This document shows, piece by piece, positions 7,355-15,578 of a stretch of DNA of 24,384 nt. The position numbers and the translations under genes were made by a program. The notes under the pieces were generated by a model. The model was not told the DNA's origin. It saw nothing but the letters and a program-made list of their open reading frames with translations, and searched no databases. Source of the stretch: JASFBA01 sp036172265 (GTDB lineage: Bacteria; Chloroflexota; Chloroflexia; DTKN01); NCBI GenBank assembly GCA_036172265.1, contig JASFBA010000068.1:1-24384 (forward strand), read 5' to 3'. Position 1 is the first letter of the stretch. Each line of letters opens with the position of its first letter.

Positions 7355-8446
7355 TCACCGGATCACGCGGTCCCGGGAGCGTTCGGCGAAGCGTTCCAGC
7401 GCCAGTTCGATCAGGCGGTCCAGCAGGCGGGGGTAGGGCAGCCCGCTGGCCTCCCAAAGTTTGGGATACATGCTGATGGCGGTGAAGCCGGGAATGGTGT
7501 TGAGTTCGTTCACATAGGGACGCATCGTCCGACGGTCCAGGAGAAAGTCTACTCGGGCCATTCCGGCAACGTCGAGGGCGCGGTAGGCCCGCAGGGCCAG
7601 CGTGCGAATCTCCTCGGCCAGGGCTTCCGGCAGCGGAGCCGGGATGAGGAGTTCGGAACGGCCGTCCAGGTACTTGGCGGCATAATCGTAGAACTCGCGG
7701 GAGGGGATGATTTCCCCGGGGATAGAGGCCTCCGCCTCTTCGTTGCCCAGGACGCTCACCTCGATCTCGCGGGCGTCAATAGCCCGTTCGATGAGCAGAC
7801 GACGATCGTACTGGGCGGCCAGGTTCAGGCCGGCCTCCAGTTCCTCACGGTTGTGGGCCTTGGTGACCCCTACGCTGGAGCCCAGGTTGGCCGGTTTGAC
7901 GAAGCAGGGGTAGCCGAAACGTTTTTCGGCCTCGGCGATGATGGCGCCGGGCCTGCCGGCCCATTCCCGACGGGTGACGGTGAAAAAGTCGGCCACAGGC
8001 AGACCCTCGGCCTTCAGAATCATCTTGGTGGCCACCTTGTCCATACCCAGGGCGGAGCCCAGCACACCGGCTCCTACATAGGGACGGCCGGCCATCTCCA
8101 GGAGGCCCTGGAGGGTGCCGTCCTCGCCGTACGGCCCGTGCAGGACCGGGAAGAAGACGTCCACGTGGGGGAAACCCTGGGGGCCCAGGCCGGGGATGAG
8201 CGGGGTGTAGCCGGCCGGCATCTCCTCGACCGGGCCCGGGTCCTCCTGGCCGGCGGCCATGGCCTCCAAACGGGCCATGGGATCGCCCCGGACGAGCCAG
8301 CGCCCGTCGCGGGCAATGCCGATGGGGACGACCTCGTATTTGCTGCGGTCCAGGGCCGCCATAATCGAGCGAGCCGAGACCAGCGAGACTTCGTGCTCGC
8401 CGGAACGCCCGCCGAAGATGACCCCGACTACCAGTTTTCCCGCCAT
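7355..8446 (-). CDS. ddl: D-alanine--D-alanine ligase
   Basis: Ddl is a cytoplasmic ATP-grasp ligase that joins two D-Ala to make the dipeptide added by MurF. The 363 residues show GGRSGEHEVS (12-21), whose Glu17 binds the first D-Ala, and HGPYGEDGTLQG (103-114). They also show the ATP-grasp lysine region FVKPANLGSSVGV (182-194) and the metal ligands D300, E314 and N316 (ARVDF, NELNTIPGF). Tyr253 in EFYDYAAKY corresponds to the tyrosine that marks D-Ala-D-Ala ligases, as opposed to D-Ala-D-Lac ligases. ATG 8446 starts with the family N-terminus, and GGAG lies about 9 bp upstream. It has a 98-bp upstream gap, one of the few sizeable gaps in the cluster, with a candidate promoter. Confidence 0.97.
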   Translation of the reverse strand: MAGKLVVGVIFGGRSGEHEVSLVSARSIMAALDRSKYEVVPIGIARDGRWLVRGDPMARLEAMAAGQEDPGPVEEMPAGYTPLIPGLGPQGFPHVDVFFPVLHGPYGEDGTLQGLLEMAGRPYVGAGVLGSALGMDKVATKMILKAEGLPVADFFTVTRREWAGRPGAIIAEAEKRFGYPCFVKPANLGSSVGVTKAHNREELEAGLNLAAQYDRRLLIERAIDAREIEVSVLGNEEAEASIPGEIIPSREFYDYAAKYLDGRSELLIPAPLPEALAEEIRTLALRAYRALDVAGMARVDFLLDRRTMRPYVNELNTIPGFTAISMYPKLWEASGLPYPRLLDRLIELALERFAERSRDRVIR

Positions 8447-8467
8447 GCCTTCAAACTCCAGCCCTCT

Positions 8468-8496
8468 ATCGTATTCTCAGGTCCTTTTCTTCTCAA
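8468..8496 (-). promoter_or_regulatory. Candidate internal promoter before ddl
   Basis: On the minus strand TTGAGA (8496-8491; five of six consensus bases) and TACGAT (8473-8468; four of six, with the key T, A and final T) are separated by 17 bp. They end 21 bp before the ddl start, in a 98-bp AT-richer gap. This could give ddl-ftsQ-ftsA-ftsZ independent transcription, as internal promoters do near ftsZ in other bacteria. No experimental support is available. Confidence 0.45.
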
Positions 8497-8544
8497 GGGC
8501 TTGTGGTTACAGTTCGGTGAAGAGGCATGTTTCATATCGTGTAT

Positions 8545-9693
8545 TCATGGCGTTTTTTTGTGAAGGCGGCTGTAGACCCAGAGGGCCAGGCTCAGGACGA
8601 GGAGGAAGACGGCGCGGGCGGCGATGACCAGGTAGTTTTCGTCTACCAGGCAGAGGGCGACGATGGCGGCGAGGCCCAGGTAAGCCGGCCAAGGGAGGGC
8701 GGGTTGCCGGGCGGCCATGGGCGGTTTGTCGAGGAGAGGCAGCGGGGCCGGCAGGGCAGTTGCCGTTTCGGTCGTAGGAAGGCCGGCCGGCCGCTCGGCC
8801 TGGGCCAGGAGGACCGTCCGAGCGAGAGCGATGCTCCGGTCGGCCCGTTCCAGGTCATAGCCCCATTGGGTCAGGGCCTCGTCCAGACGTTTGCCGTACC
8901 AGATAAAGAGGCCCTGCTCATATTGACATAATTCTGAAGCGATCTGGCGATACAAGTAGGTGCTGCTGCGCAGGAGGTTATGGCGGCGGTTGAGGAGAGC
9001 CGCCTTACGAGCCGCCGTCTGGCAAATGCGGCGCAGGGAGTTCTCCCCCGTGGGAGAAAGGCCCGCCTCCACTTCCTCCAGCGATGCCCAAAAGTCGGCG
9101 CGTTCTTTGGGCCCGTACTGGCGCAGGATGTACAGGGCGCGGTGGAGGTAGAGTTCCACGCGCAGAAGGGCGGCCTTTTCACCCCACCAGAGCGCTTCAG
9201 CCTCCTGACGGCTGCCTTCGCGGGGGGAATGGAGCCAGACGTAGACGGCGGCGCTATTGCCCTCGGCCGTCATGGCCGGCGGAATGCCCAGCCAGAGCCT
9301 TCCCGTCGGGAGAGCGGCCATCGGGCGGGAGAGCATCTCCGGCAGGGCCAGCGCCTCCCGAAGGAGTTGCGGCTCCTCGTGCAAGCCTGTCACCGACCCC
9401 GCCAGGTAGATGCGGCTGCTTCCCCAGGGCCGGCCGGGCGGGTTGTCCCAGGCCGTTCCCAGCCAGCGTTCCATCTCCCCCGCCAGTTCCAGCCAGGCAG
9501 AAGTATCCCATTGCCCATCGCGTTCGAGGGAGACCTGCACGATGCCGGCTCCGTCGGTCCCGAATCGTCTCCGGCGCGGATGGCTCTTTTTCCCCGGCGG
9601 AGGGGTCTGGACAAGTTGCCAGAGGAGTTCGATGCCCTCGTCTCCGGCAGGGTAGAAGTAGGCGACGCTCAAGGCCGGGTCATACAGTTCCAT
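8545..9693 (-). CDS. Unknown membrane-associated protein in the murC-ddl interval
   Basis: I do not recognise this 382-residue protein. The N-terminal third (1-165) looks globular with mixed secondary structure. Residues about 166-300 are helix-rich and full of charged residues, Arg and Leu (for example VELYLHRALYILRQYG and RIYLYR-like STYLYRQIASE), suggesting a helical bundle. A Pro/Ala/Thr linker follows (about 302-335), then two adjacent hydrophobic helices (about 336-351 and 354-375) and a basic tail (YSRLHKKTP), so it is probably anchored by a C-terminal hairpin. There is no N-terminal signal. The start is ATG 9693, overlapping the end of murC by 14 bp, which strongly supports co-translation with murC. 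In many genomes this slot holds murB; no FAD-binding MurB motif is visible here. A divisome or cell-wall role is only a guess from position. Confidence 0.85.
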   Translation of the reverse strand: MELYDPALSVAYFYPAGDEGIELLWQLVQTPPPGKKSHPRRRRFGTDGAGIVQVSLERDGQWDTSAWLELAGEMERWLGTAWDNPPGRPWGSSRIYLAGSVTGLHEEPQLLREALALPEMLSRPMAALPTGRLWLGIPPAMTAEGNSAAVYVWLHSPREGSRQEAEALWWGEKAALLRVELYLHRALYILRQYGPKERADFWASLEEVEAGLSPTGENSLRRICQTAARKAALLNRRHNLLRSSTYLYRQIASELCQYEQGLFIWYGKRLDEALTQWGYDLERADRSIALARTVLLAQAERPAGLPTTETATALPAPLPLLDKPPMAARQPALPWPAYLGLAAIVALCLVDENYLVIAARAVFLLVLSLALWVYSRLHKKTP

Positions 9694-11071
9694 CGTCTTT
9701 CTCCTTCCCGGCCAAGCGACCGAGGAGACGCGGGCCGAGCGTGGTGATGTCGCCGGCGCCCAGCGTCAGGAGGACGTCGCCCGGCCGCAGGTGTCCTTCC
9801 AGCCAGAGGAGGGCTTCCTCCAGAGTGGCCGCGTAGCCGGCCGGCGGCGAGAGCAGGGCGGCGATTTCCCGGCCCGAGACATCCCCCGGGTCGCTTTCGC
9901 GGGCGGCATAGACCCCGGTGACCAGCACCAGGTCGGCCGGGGACAGGGCGGCGGCAAAGTTCCGGGCAAAGGCTCGGGTGCGGCTGTAGGTGTGGGGCTG
10001 GAAGACGGCCACCAGACGCCGCCCGGGGAAGCGCTGGCGGGCGGCGGCCAGGGTGGAGGCGACCTCGCTGGGATGGTGGGCGTAGTCGTCCACCACCGTT
10101 ACGCCGCCGGCCGTGCCTATCTCCTGGAAACGCCGTTTCACCCCGGCGAAGGAGGGCAGCACCTCTTCGGCCGTCTCCAGGGGCACTCCTTCCCAGGAGG
10201 CCACGGCCAAGGCGGCCAGGGCGTTGCGCACGTTATGCTCGCCGGGGATGCGCAGCCGGAAGCGGCCCACCCGGCAGCCGGCGTGGAGGAGGGTGAAGGT
10301 GCTCTCGGTCGGCCTCAAAGCGACTTCGTCGGCCCGCCAGAGGGCTTCCGGGGCCAGGCCGTAGGTGAAGGCAGGAGCGGCCGGCCGGGGGAGTTCCCGG
10401 GCGCCGGGGTCATCGTGGCAGAGGAAGACGGCCCCTTCAGCCGGGACGCGGGCGACGAAGGCGGCAAAGGCCTCCCGAATCGATGTCGGGTCGGGGTAAC
10501 AGTCCACGTGTTCCCATTCCACGTTGGTCACCACGGCTACGGCCGGCTCCAGGGCCAGGAAGGTGCGGTCGTATTCGTCGGCTTCCAGGATCAGGTGCGG
10601 CCCGTTTCCGGCGTGGCCGTTTCCGCCCAGTGCGGGCACCTCGCCGCCGATGATAAAAGAGGGGTCTTTTCCGGTGGCGCGCAGGAGGAGGGCGAGGAGG
10701 GCGGTGGTGGTCGTTTTGCCGTGGATGCCGGCTACGGCCAGGCAGCGCCGGCCGGTGCAGAGGCGGCGAAGGATCTCGGCACGGGACCACACCGCTAGTC
10801 CCCGCCGGCGGGCCTCCAACACCTCGGGGTTATCCGGCGACGCAGCCGAGGTGACCACAACGACGCCCTTTTCCGGGACATGCTCTGGGGCATGCCCCAG
10901 GTAGATATGCGCTCCTCGGGCGGCCAGTTCGCGCAACATCGGGCTGTCGCGCAGGTCGGAGCCGGAGACCGCATGGCCGCGCTCCAGGAGCAGCCGGGCG
11001 ATGGCACTCATCCCGGCCCCGCCGATGCCGACCAGGTGAAAGTTTCCACGCAGTCCTTCGTCCTGAGACAT
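9680..11071 (-). CDS. murC: UDP-N-acetylmuramate--L-alanine ligase (MurC)
   Basis: MurC adds L-Ala to UDP-MurNAc with ATP, the first amino-acid step of peptidoglycan precursor synthesis in the cytoplasm. The 463-residue protein has the N-terminal Rossmann loop GIGGAGMSAIA (15-25), the P-loop GIHGKTTTT (115-123), EADEYDRTFL with the carbamate/metal region, TNVEWEHVDCYPD, and the C-terminal domain signature DDYAHHPSEV followed by FQPHTYSRTRAF. All domains of the family are present at full length. The ATG at 11071 is preceded by GGGAG 8 bp upstream and lies 3 bp after the stop of the CvpA-like gene. The 3' end overlaps the next gene by 14 bp. Confidence 0.98.
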   Translation of the reverse strand: MSQDEGLRGNFHLVGIGGAGMSAIARLLLERGHAVSGSDLRDSPMLRELAARGAHIYLGHAPEHVPEKGVVVVTSAASPDNPEVLEARRRGLAVWSRAEILRRLCTGRRCLAVAGIHGKTTTTALLALLLRATGKDPSFIIGGEVPALGGNGHAGNGPHLILEADEYDRTFLALEPAVAVVTNVEWEHVDCYPDPTSIREAFAAFVARVPAEGAVFLCHDDPGARELPRPAAPAFTYGLAPEALWRADEVALRPTESTFTLLHAGCRVGRFRLRIPGEHNVRNALAALAVASWEGVPLETAEEVLPSFAGVKRRFQEIGTAGGVTVVDDYAHHPSEVASTLAAARQRFPGRRLVAVFQPHTYSRTRAFARNFAAALSPADLVLVTGVYAARESDPGDVSGREIAALLSPPAGYAATLEEALLWLEGHLRPGDVLLTLGAGDITTLGPRLLGRLAGKEKDDGTV

Positions 11072-11074
11072 CGT

Positions 11075-11686
11075 TCACTCCCGGGCCCGCCGGCGGTTGA
11101 GCCAGGCGATCAGGAGGAGGAGGGCGATGCCTATGCCGATGGCGGCCCAGGTGATGTTGCCGAGCGTGCTGGAGGGAAACTCCTCGATCGTAATGTCGGG
11201 CGGGGCGAGATGGGTCTCTTCCTCCAGCGGCCGAAAAAGTTCCAGGAGGCGGGCCAGGATCAAGATGCCGTTCAGGATGCCGAAGAGGCCGCCGCCGATG
11301 TGCCCCAGCAGTCCCACCCCGCGCCTTCGCCCCAGGATCGTGCCGGCCCGGTAGGCGACCAGGACCATCAGGGCGAAGGCGCCGGTCTGGGCCCACAGGT
11401 TATCTGCCGGAATCAGGTCGGGGCCGGGGGAAGGTGGTGGCTGGCCGATGACGATGGCGGCCCCGATGCGGAAGGCGTCAACAATGCGGTTGACCAGGAA
11501 GATCAGGAATTCCCCAAAGCGATAGCCCAAAGTGGTGATAATGAGGCCCAGGCCGACGGCTGTGAAGCCTTCCTCCTGCCAGCCGCGCCGGAGCCCGATG
11601 ATGCAAGTGGGCAGGGCGCACAGGGCCAGAAGTCCCCAGTTGGTGATGACCAGTTCCCCATCCAGAAGCCGGAAGAAAGTGCTCAT
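11075..11686 (-). CDS. CvpA-like integral membrane protein
   Basis: A 203-residue protein with about four to five hydrophobic segments (about 17-32, 38-66, 100-117, 125-148 and 178-194). The pattern GLRRGWQEE (31-39) after the first helix, and the Gly-rich GHIGGGLFGILNGILIL near the third and fourth helices, resemble CvpA-family membrane proteins, which have a short arginine motif after the first helix and a Gly-rich later helix. CvpA proteins have been linked to colicin V production and envelope stress, but the function is not settled. An extracytoplasmic acidic loop (about 152-172) lies before the last helix. Its ATG overlaps the murG stop by 4 bp (ATGA), with GAGG 7 bp upstream, and it ends 3 bp before murC. 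It is therefore an integral member of the operon. Family assignment is tentative. Confidence 0.6.
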   Translation of the reverse strand: MSTFFRLLDGELVITNWGLLALCALPTCIIGLRRGWQEEGFTAVGLGLIITTLGYRFGEFLIFLVNRIVDAFRIGAAIVIGQPPPSPGPDLIPADNLWAQTGAFALMVLVAYRAGTILGRRRGVGLLGHIGGGLFGILNGILILARLLELFRPLEEETHLAPPDITIEEFPSSTLGNITWAAIGIGIALLLLIAWLNRRRARE

Positions 11687-12819
11687 CTTCCAACCTCGAC
11701 GGCCGGCCGGGTTTGGGCCAGCGCCTGCAATACCTCCACGATGGCACAGGCCGCCTGTGGGCGGGCCAGGCGACGAGCCGATTCGGCCATCCGGGCCAGT
11801 CGGGAGGGGCTTTCCAGAACTTCGTCCAGGGCCTGGAGGAGGGCCGTGGGGTCGGGCCGGCCGGCGCGATCCCGCAGCCGGGCATTGGGCACCTGGATGG
11901 CCGCACCGTGGCGCACCAGGAAGTCGGCGTTTTCCTCCTGGTGGACGTAGGGGTAGGGCACCAGGATGGCCGGCAGTCCCACGGCCGGGAGTTCGCCCAA
12001 GGTAGAGGCACCGGCCCGGCAGATGGCCAGGTCGGCGGCGGCCAAGGCCTCCGGCATCTCCTGGTGCAGGTAGGGGTAGAGACGGTAGCGGGTGCGGAGG
12101 GCCTCCGGCAGGATGGAGGCGCGTTCTCGCAGCACGGCCTCGTCCCCGGCCTGGCCGCAGATGTGGATAAGGGAGGCACGCCGGAGGAATTCCGGGAGGC
12201 CCTGAGCCACGGCCAGGTTGATGGGGCGGGCGCCGCGGCTTCCGCCGTAGATGAGGAGCACCCGTTCTTCCTCGGAAAAGCCGAAGCGGGCGCGGGCCGA
12301 CCGGCGGTCGGCGGCGAAGAGGGCCGGCCGCACCGGATAGCCAGTGACCACCATTTTGTCTCGAGGCAGGTAACGGGCAGAATCAGGCGTGGAAGTGGCC
12401 ACCCGGTTGGCCAGCCGGGCCAGGAAGCGGACGGCCAGCCCCGGCACCACATCGGGCAGATAGACCAGGAGAGGCACCCGTTTTCTCCAGGCGGCCAACC
12501 CCACGGGGATGCTGACGTAACCGCCGGTGACCAGGGCGACGTCGGGGGCGAACTCCCCCACCAGGCGAAGGGCCAGGCGCGTGCCTCGGGCCAGGACGGC
12601 CAGGTTGCGGAGCATCGTCCAGGGGGCCCGGCCGCGCAGCGCTGCCGCCGGGACGGTGGCAAAGGAGACTTGGGCCTCCGTTTCCCGGAGGAGGTGTTTT
12701 TCCATGCCGCTTTCGCTGCCGGTGAAAAGCACCTGGCTATGGCTAGGCAGGGCGGCGATGACGGCCAAGGCGGGATAGACGTGACCACCAGTCCCGCCGC
12801 CAGAGATCCACACGCGCAT
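11683..12819 (-). CDS. murG: MurG-type lipid I N-acetylglucosaminyltransferase, with altered acceptor motif
   Basis: MurG transfers GlcNAc from UDP-GlcNAc to lipid I to give lipid II at the cytoplasmic face of the membrane. The 378-residue GT28 protein has GGGTGGH (7-13), TGGYVSIPVGLAA (98-110), and a complete donor site: YGGSRGARPIN, CRAGASTLGEL and HQEENA. The region that normally reads HEQN-x2-PG, between the N-terminal domain strands, is YLPDVVPG here (120-127). The invariant His, Glu and Asn of that motif are therefore missing, while the flanking sequence is normal. The start is ATG 12819, inside the ftsW frame, giving a 77-bp overlap; an AAGGG lies about 10 bp upstream. The stop overlaps the following gene by 4 bp. 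Identity is secure from the donor-site motifs and position. Confidence 0.94.
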   Translation of the reverse strand: MRVWISGGGTGGHVYPALAVIAALPSHSQVLFTGSESGMEKHLLRETEAQVSFATVPAAALRGRAPWTMLRNLAVLARGTRLALRLVGEFAPDVALVTGGYVSIPVGLAAWRKRVPLLVYLPDVVPGLAVRFLARLANRVATSTPDSARYLPRDKMVVTGYPVRPALFAADRRSARARFGFSEEERVLLIYGGSRGARPINLAVAQGLPEFLRRASLIHICGQAGDEAVLRERASILPEALRTRYRLYPYLHQEMPEALAAADLAICRAGASTLGELPAVGLPAILVPYPYVHQEENADFLVRHGAAIQVPNARLRDRAGRPDPTALLQALDEVLESPSRLARMAESARRLARPQAACAIVEVLQALAQTRPAVEVGR

Positions 12820-14101
12820 CGGCTTTTTTCCCTTGACAGGAGATGTTGAGCAATATTCCCACGGCCGTGAGGCAGGAAGCCAGCGAAGATCCGCCGTAAC
12901 TTACAAAGGGCAGCGTCATGCCGCTAAAGGGCAGGAGGCTGGCCGTCGAGGCCATGTTGATCAGTCCCTGGAAGGAGATCCAGGTGGTGATGCCCACGGC
13001 CAAGAGCATCCCGTGGCGGTCGGGGGCGTGGATGGCGATGGTATAGCCCCGGTAGGCCAGCCAGAGGAAGAGGCCGGCGATCAGGAGGCAGCCCAGCAGT
13101 CCCATTTCTTCCCCGACCACGGCAAAGATGCTATCGGTGTAGGCCGAGGGCAGCCAGAAGAACTTTTGTCGTCCCTGGCCCAGCCCGACGCCGAGAAGTC
13201 CCCCCGAACCGAGGGCCATCAGGTTGTGGCTCAGGTGATAGTCTTGGCTGGGGTTCAGGAAGGCCACCAGGCGGGCCCAGCGGTAGGGGGCGATGCGGGC
13301 CAGAAGGAGGAAGGTACCCCCGGCCAGCAGGCCGGCCGCTGCAAAATGCTTCCACTCGGCACCGGCCACCAGGAAGACCACGGCTCCGACCAAGACCAGG
13401 ACGGTGGCCGTGCCCATATCCGGCTCCAGGACGATCAGGCCGGACAAGAGTCCCAGGATGATGGCAAAGGGCACCAGGCCGTAGGTCACGTGACGCAGTT
13501 TCTGGCCGCGTTTGGAAAGCCAGTCGGCGATGTAGACGGTAAAGATCAGGAAAGCCATTTGACTGGGTTGGGCGTTGATCGGGCCCAATCGGAACCAGCG
13601 CTTGGCCCCGTTTACTTCTTCCACGAGCGGGCCGGGCAGTACCAGGAGGGCGATGAGGAACAGGATGATGACAACCATCCCCGGGACGCTGTAGCGGCGC
13701 CAGAAGCGATAGTCCAGGCGCATCGCGATCGCTCCACCGGCCAGCCCGATCAGAAGCCAGAGGAGTTGTTTCCCCAGGTAGGTGGCCGGGTTGCCGGTTT
13801 CCTGGGTGGAGGCCACAAAACTGGCGCTGTAGAGCACCACCAGCCCCAGGAGGGTGAGCGCCCCTACGATGACCGGCAGCCAGCGATCCGGTGGGCCGGC
13901 CCGGGGCGTACGCAGGGCTTCTCGCCAGGAAGTCAGGTTGGGCCAGACGCCCTGAAGTTCCTCCGGCGGGGAGGCGTTGCGGCGACCGTCGGTTTCTCCC
14001 GTGTCCCCGGCCGGGGGAAGGAGTTCCTCTCGCAGCCTTCCGGCCGGCCGGGGCGAGGAGGTTTTTTTGACACCTTTTCCTGCGGGGCGACGGTAGGGCA
14101 T
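12743..14101 (-). CDS. ftsW: FtsW-type SEDS peptidoglycan glycosyltransferase
   Basis: FtsW polymerises lipid II into septal glycan strands together with its class B PBP. The 452-residue protein has a long cytoplasmic tail (1-73, rich in Pro, Arg and Glu) and then about ten membrane helices. SEDS landmarks are NGAKRWFRLGP (164-174), LEPDMGTATV (225-234), ALGSGGLLGVGLGQG (296-310), the loop TDSIFAVVGEEMG (322-334) with the putative catalytic Asp323, and SGMTLPFVSYGGSS (393-406). The usual QPSE-x2-K motif is QPSQMAF (178-184), losing both the Glu and the Lys. The start is ATG 14101, with AGGAG about 8 bp upstream and one base after the murD stop. The frame runs 32 residues past the normal end (LLNIS), with a basic, Trp/Arg-rich tail overlapping murG by 77 bp. 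Confidence 0.93.
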   Translation of the reverse strand: MPYRRPAGKGVKKTSSPRPAGRLREELLPPAGDTGETDGRRNASPPEELQGVWPNLTSWREALRTPRAGPPDRWLPVIVGALTLLGLVVLYSASFVASTQETGNPATYLGKQLLWLLIGLAGGAIAMRLDYRFWRRYSVPGMVVIILFLIALLVLPGPLVEEVNGAKRWFRLGPINAQPSQMAFLIFTVYIADWLSKRGQKLRHVTYGLVPFAIILGLLSGLIVLEPDMGTATVLVLVGAVVFLVAGAEWKHFAAAGLLAGGTFLLLARIAPYRWARLVAFLNPSQDYHLSHNLMALGSGGLLGVGLGQGRQKFFWLPSAYTDSIFAVVGEEMGLLGCLLIAGLFLWLAYRGYTIAIHAPDRHGMLLAVGITTWISFQGLINMASTASLLPFSGMTLPFVSYGGSSLASCLTAVGILLNISCQGKKADARVDLWRRDWWSRLSRLGRHRRPA

Positions 14102-14102
14102 G

Positions 14103-15563
14103 CTAGGTCTCCTGCGTACCGGGTGTCGCGTGTTGCACAAGTTCGTAAACGGCCTCGCGGAAGCGTTCGCCGCGTTCGAATTCATGGCGGAAGAGGCCGA
14201 AGGAGGCGCATCCCGGCGAAAGGAGCACGCGATCGCCGGGGTGGGCCAACTCCTGGGCACGGCGCACGGCAGCCTTGAGGTCGTCAAAGCGTCCCGCGAG
14301 GAGCGGGCCGGCCCCGGTCCGTCGTAGGGCCTCTTCCACTTTGTCGGTGGCCGAACCCTCCAGGAGGAGGACAGCCCGGGCGCGGGCGGCGACGGCGGCG
14401 GCCATCTCTGTATAGTCCAGGCCCTTGTCGGCGCCGCCGGCGATCAGGATCAGGGGGCCCTCCAAGGCTTCCAGGGCAGCGATGGTAGAGGCCGGGGCGG
14501 TGCTGGTGGTATCGTTGATGTAGGTCACGCCGTCGAGCACGCGCACCACCTCCAGCCGGTCGGGGAGGCCCGAGAAGGCGGCGAGGGCGTCGGCTACTTC
14601 TCGGGGCGAAAGGCCGTAGGCACAGGCCGCCGCCGTCGCCGCCAGGACGTTCTCCCGGTTGTGCCGGCCGACCAGGCGGATGGAGGCCAGGGGAAAGATT
14701 CGACAGATTTCACCGTTCGGGCGTACCCAGCAGACTTTGCGCCAGTTGATCAGGGCGGCACCGGCGCCGAGGGGGAGAAACTTCCCATCCGTGGTGAGCA
14801 GAACACGTCCGCGCCGGCGCAATCCCACCCCGAACCAGGCCACCCGGGAGGGCGCATCTCGGGCAAAGTCGCGCACCGTCGGATCGTTGGCATTGAGGAC
14901 GAGGAGGTCGCCCGGACGCTGGAAACGGTAAATGGCCCGCTTAGCTTCGACATAGTCTTCCCAGGAGCGGTAGCGGTTCATATGGTCCGGGTGCAGATTG
15001 GTCACGACGGCCACCTGGGGCGACATGCCTTTTTCCCCCAACCCCTCCAGTTGCCAGGAGGAAAGTTCCAAAACCACCGGTGTCTCCGGCCCGATCTGAG
15101 ACAGCGCCTCCAGCGCCGAGACCCGGATGTTGCCGGCCACCGCCGTCTGGGGAAAACGCCGGCGCAGCATCTCCCCCAGGAGGGCGGTGGTGGTGCTTTT
15201 CCCCTTGGTGCCGGTTACTCCTAGGATGGGGCCGGGACAGCGGGCGAAGAAGAGGGTCATCTCCATCTCCACCGGTACCCCATGTCTCCTGGCCTCTTCC
15301 AGGTAGGGAGATTCGCGAGGTACGGCCGGGTTACGCACGACCAGGTCGGCCCGGACAAAATCTTCCCACCGGTGTTTTCCAAGGACATATTCCACCGGCT
15401 CCCCGGCCAGTTCGCGCAGGGACGGGGCCAGTTCTTCGGCCGAACGGAGGTCGGTTACGGTGACGTGGGCTCCCTGGCGGAGGAGGAACCGCACCACTCC
15501 AACTCCGCCGCCATGCAGGCCCAACCCCATGACCAGCACCTTTTTCCCTTTCAGGTCCACCAT
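14103..15563 (-). CDS. murD: UDP-N-acetylmuramoylalanine--D-glutamate ligase (MurD)
   Basis: MurD adds D-Glu to UDP-MurNAc-L-Ala in the cytoplasm. The 486-residue protein has the Rossmann start VLVMGLGLHGGGVG (9-22), the P-loop GVTGTKGKSTTT (115-126), TNLHPDHMNRY, the central-domain signature GRHNRENVLAA, the linker NDTTSTAP, and the C-terminal LLSPGCASFGLFRHEFERG typical of MurD. The start was set at ATG 15563 because GGAGGAAG lies 6 bp upstream and the family N-terminus begins there. An in-frame ATG at 15590 falls inside the inverted-repeat element and has no ribosome-binding site. The gene is full length. The stop is one base before the ftsW start. Confidence 0.97.
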   Translation of the reverse strand: MVDLKGKKVLVMGLGLHGGGVGVVRFLLRQGAHVTVTDLRSAEELAPSLRELAGEPVEYVLGKHRWEDFVRADLVVRNPAVPRESPYLEEARRHGVPVEMEMTLFFARCPGPILGVTGTKGKSTTTALLGEMLRRRFPQTAVAGNIRVSALEALSQIGPETPVVLELSSWQLEGLGEKGMSPQVAVVTNLHPDHMNRYRSWEDYVEAKRAIYRFQRPGDLLVLNANDPTVRDFARDAPSRVAWFGVGLRRRGRVLLTTDGKFLPLGAGAALINWRKVCWVRPNGEICRIFPLASIRLVGRHNRENVLAATAAACAYGLSPREVADALAAFSGLPDRLEVVRVLDGVTYINDTTSTAPASTIAALEALEGPLILIAGGADKGLDYTEMAAAVAARARAVLLLEGSATDKVEEALRRTGAGPLLAGRFDDLKAAVRRAQELAHPGDRVLLSPGCASFGLFRHEFERGERFREAVYELVQHATPGTQET

Positions 15564-15578
15564 AACTTCCTCCGGCTT

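Noticed and set aside
8545..9693. Degenerate MurB
   Set aside because: No FAD-binding or MurB C-terminal signatures, and the C-terminal membrane hairpin is foreign to MurB.
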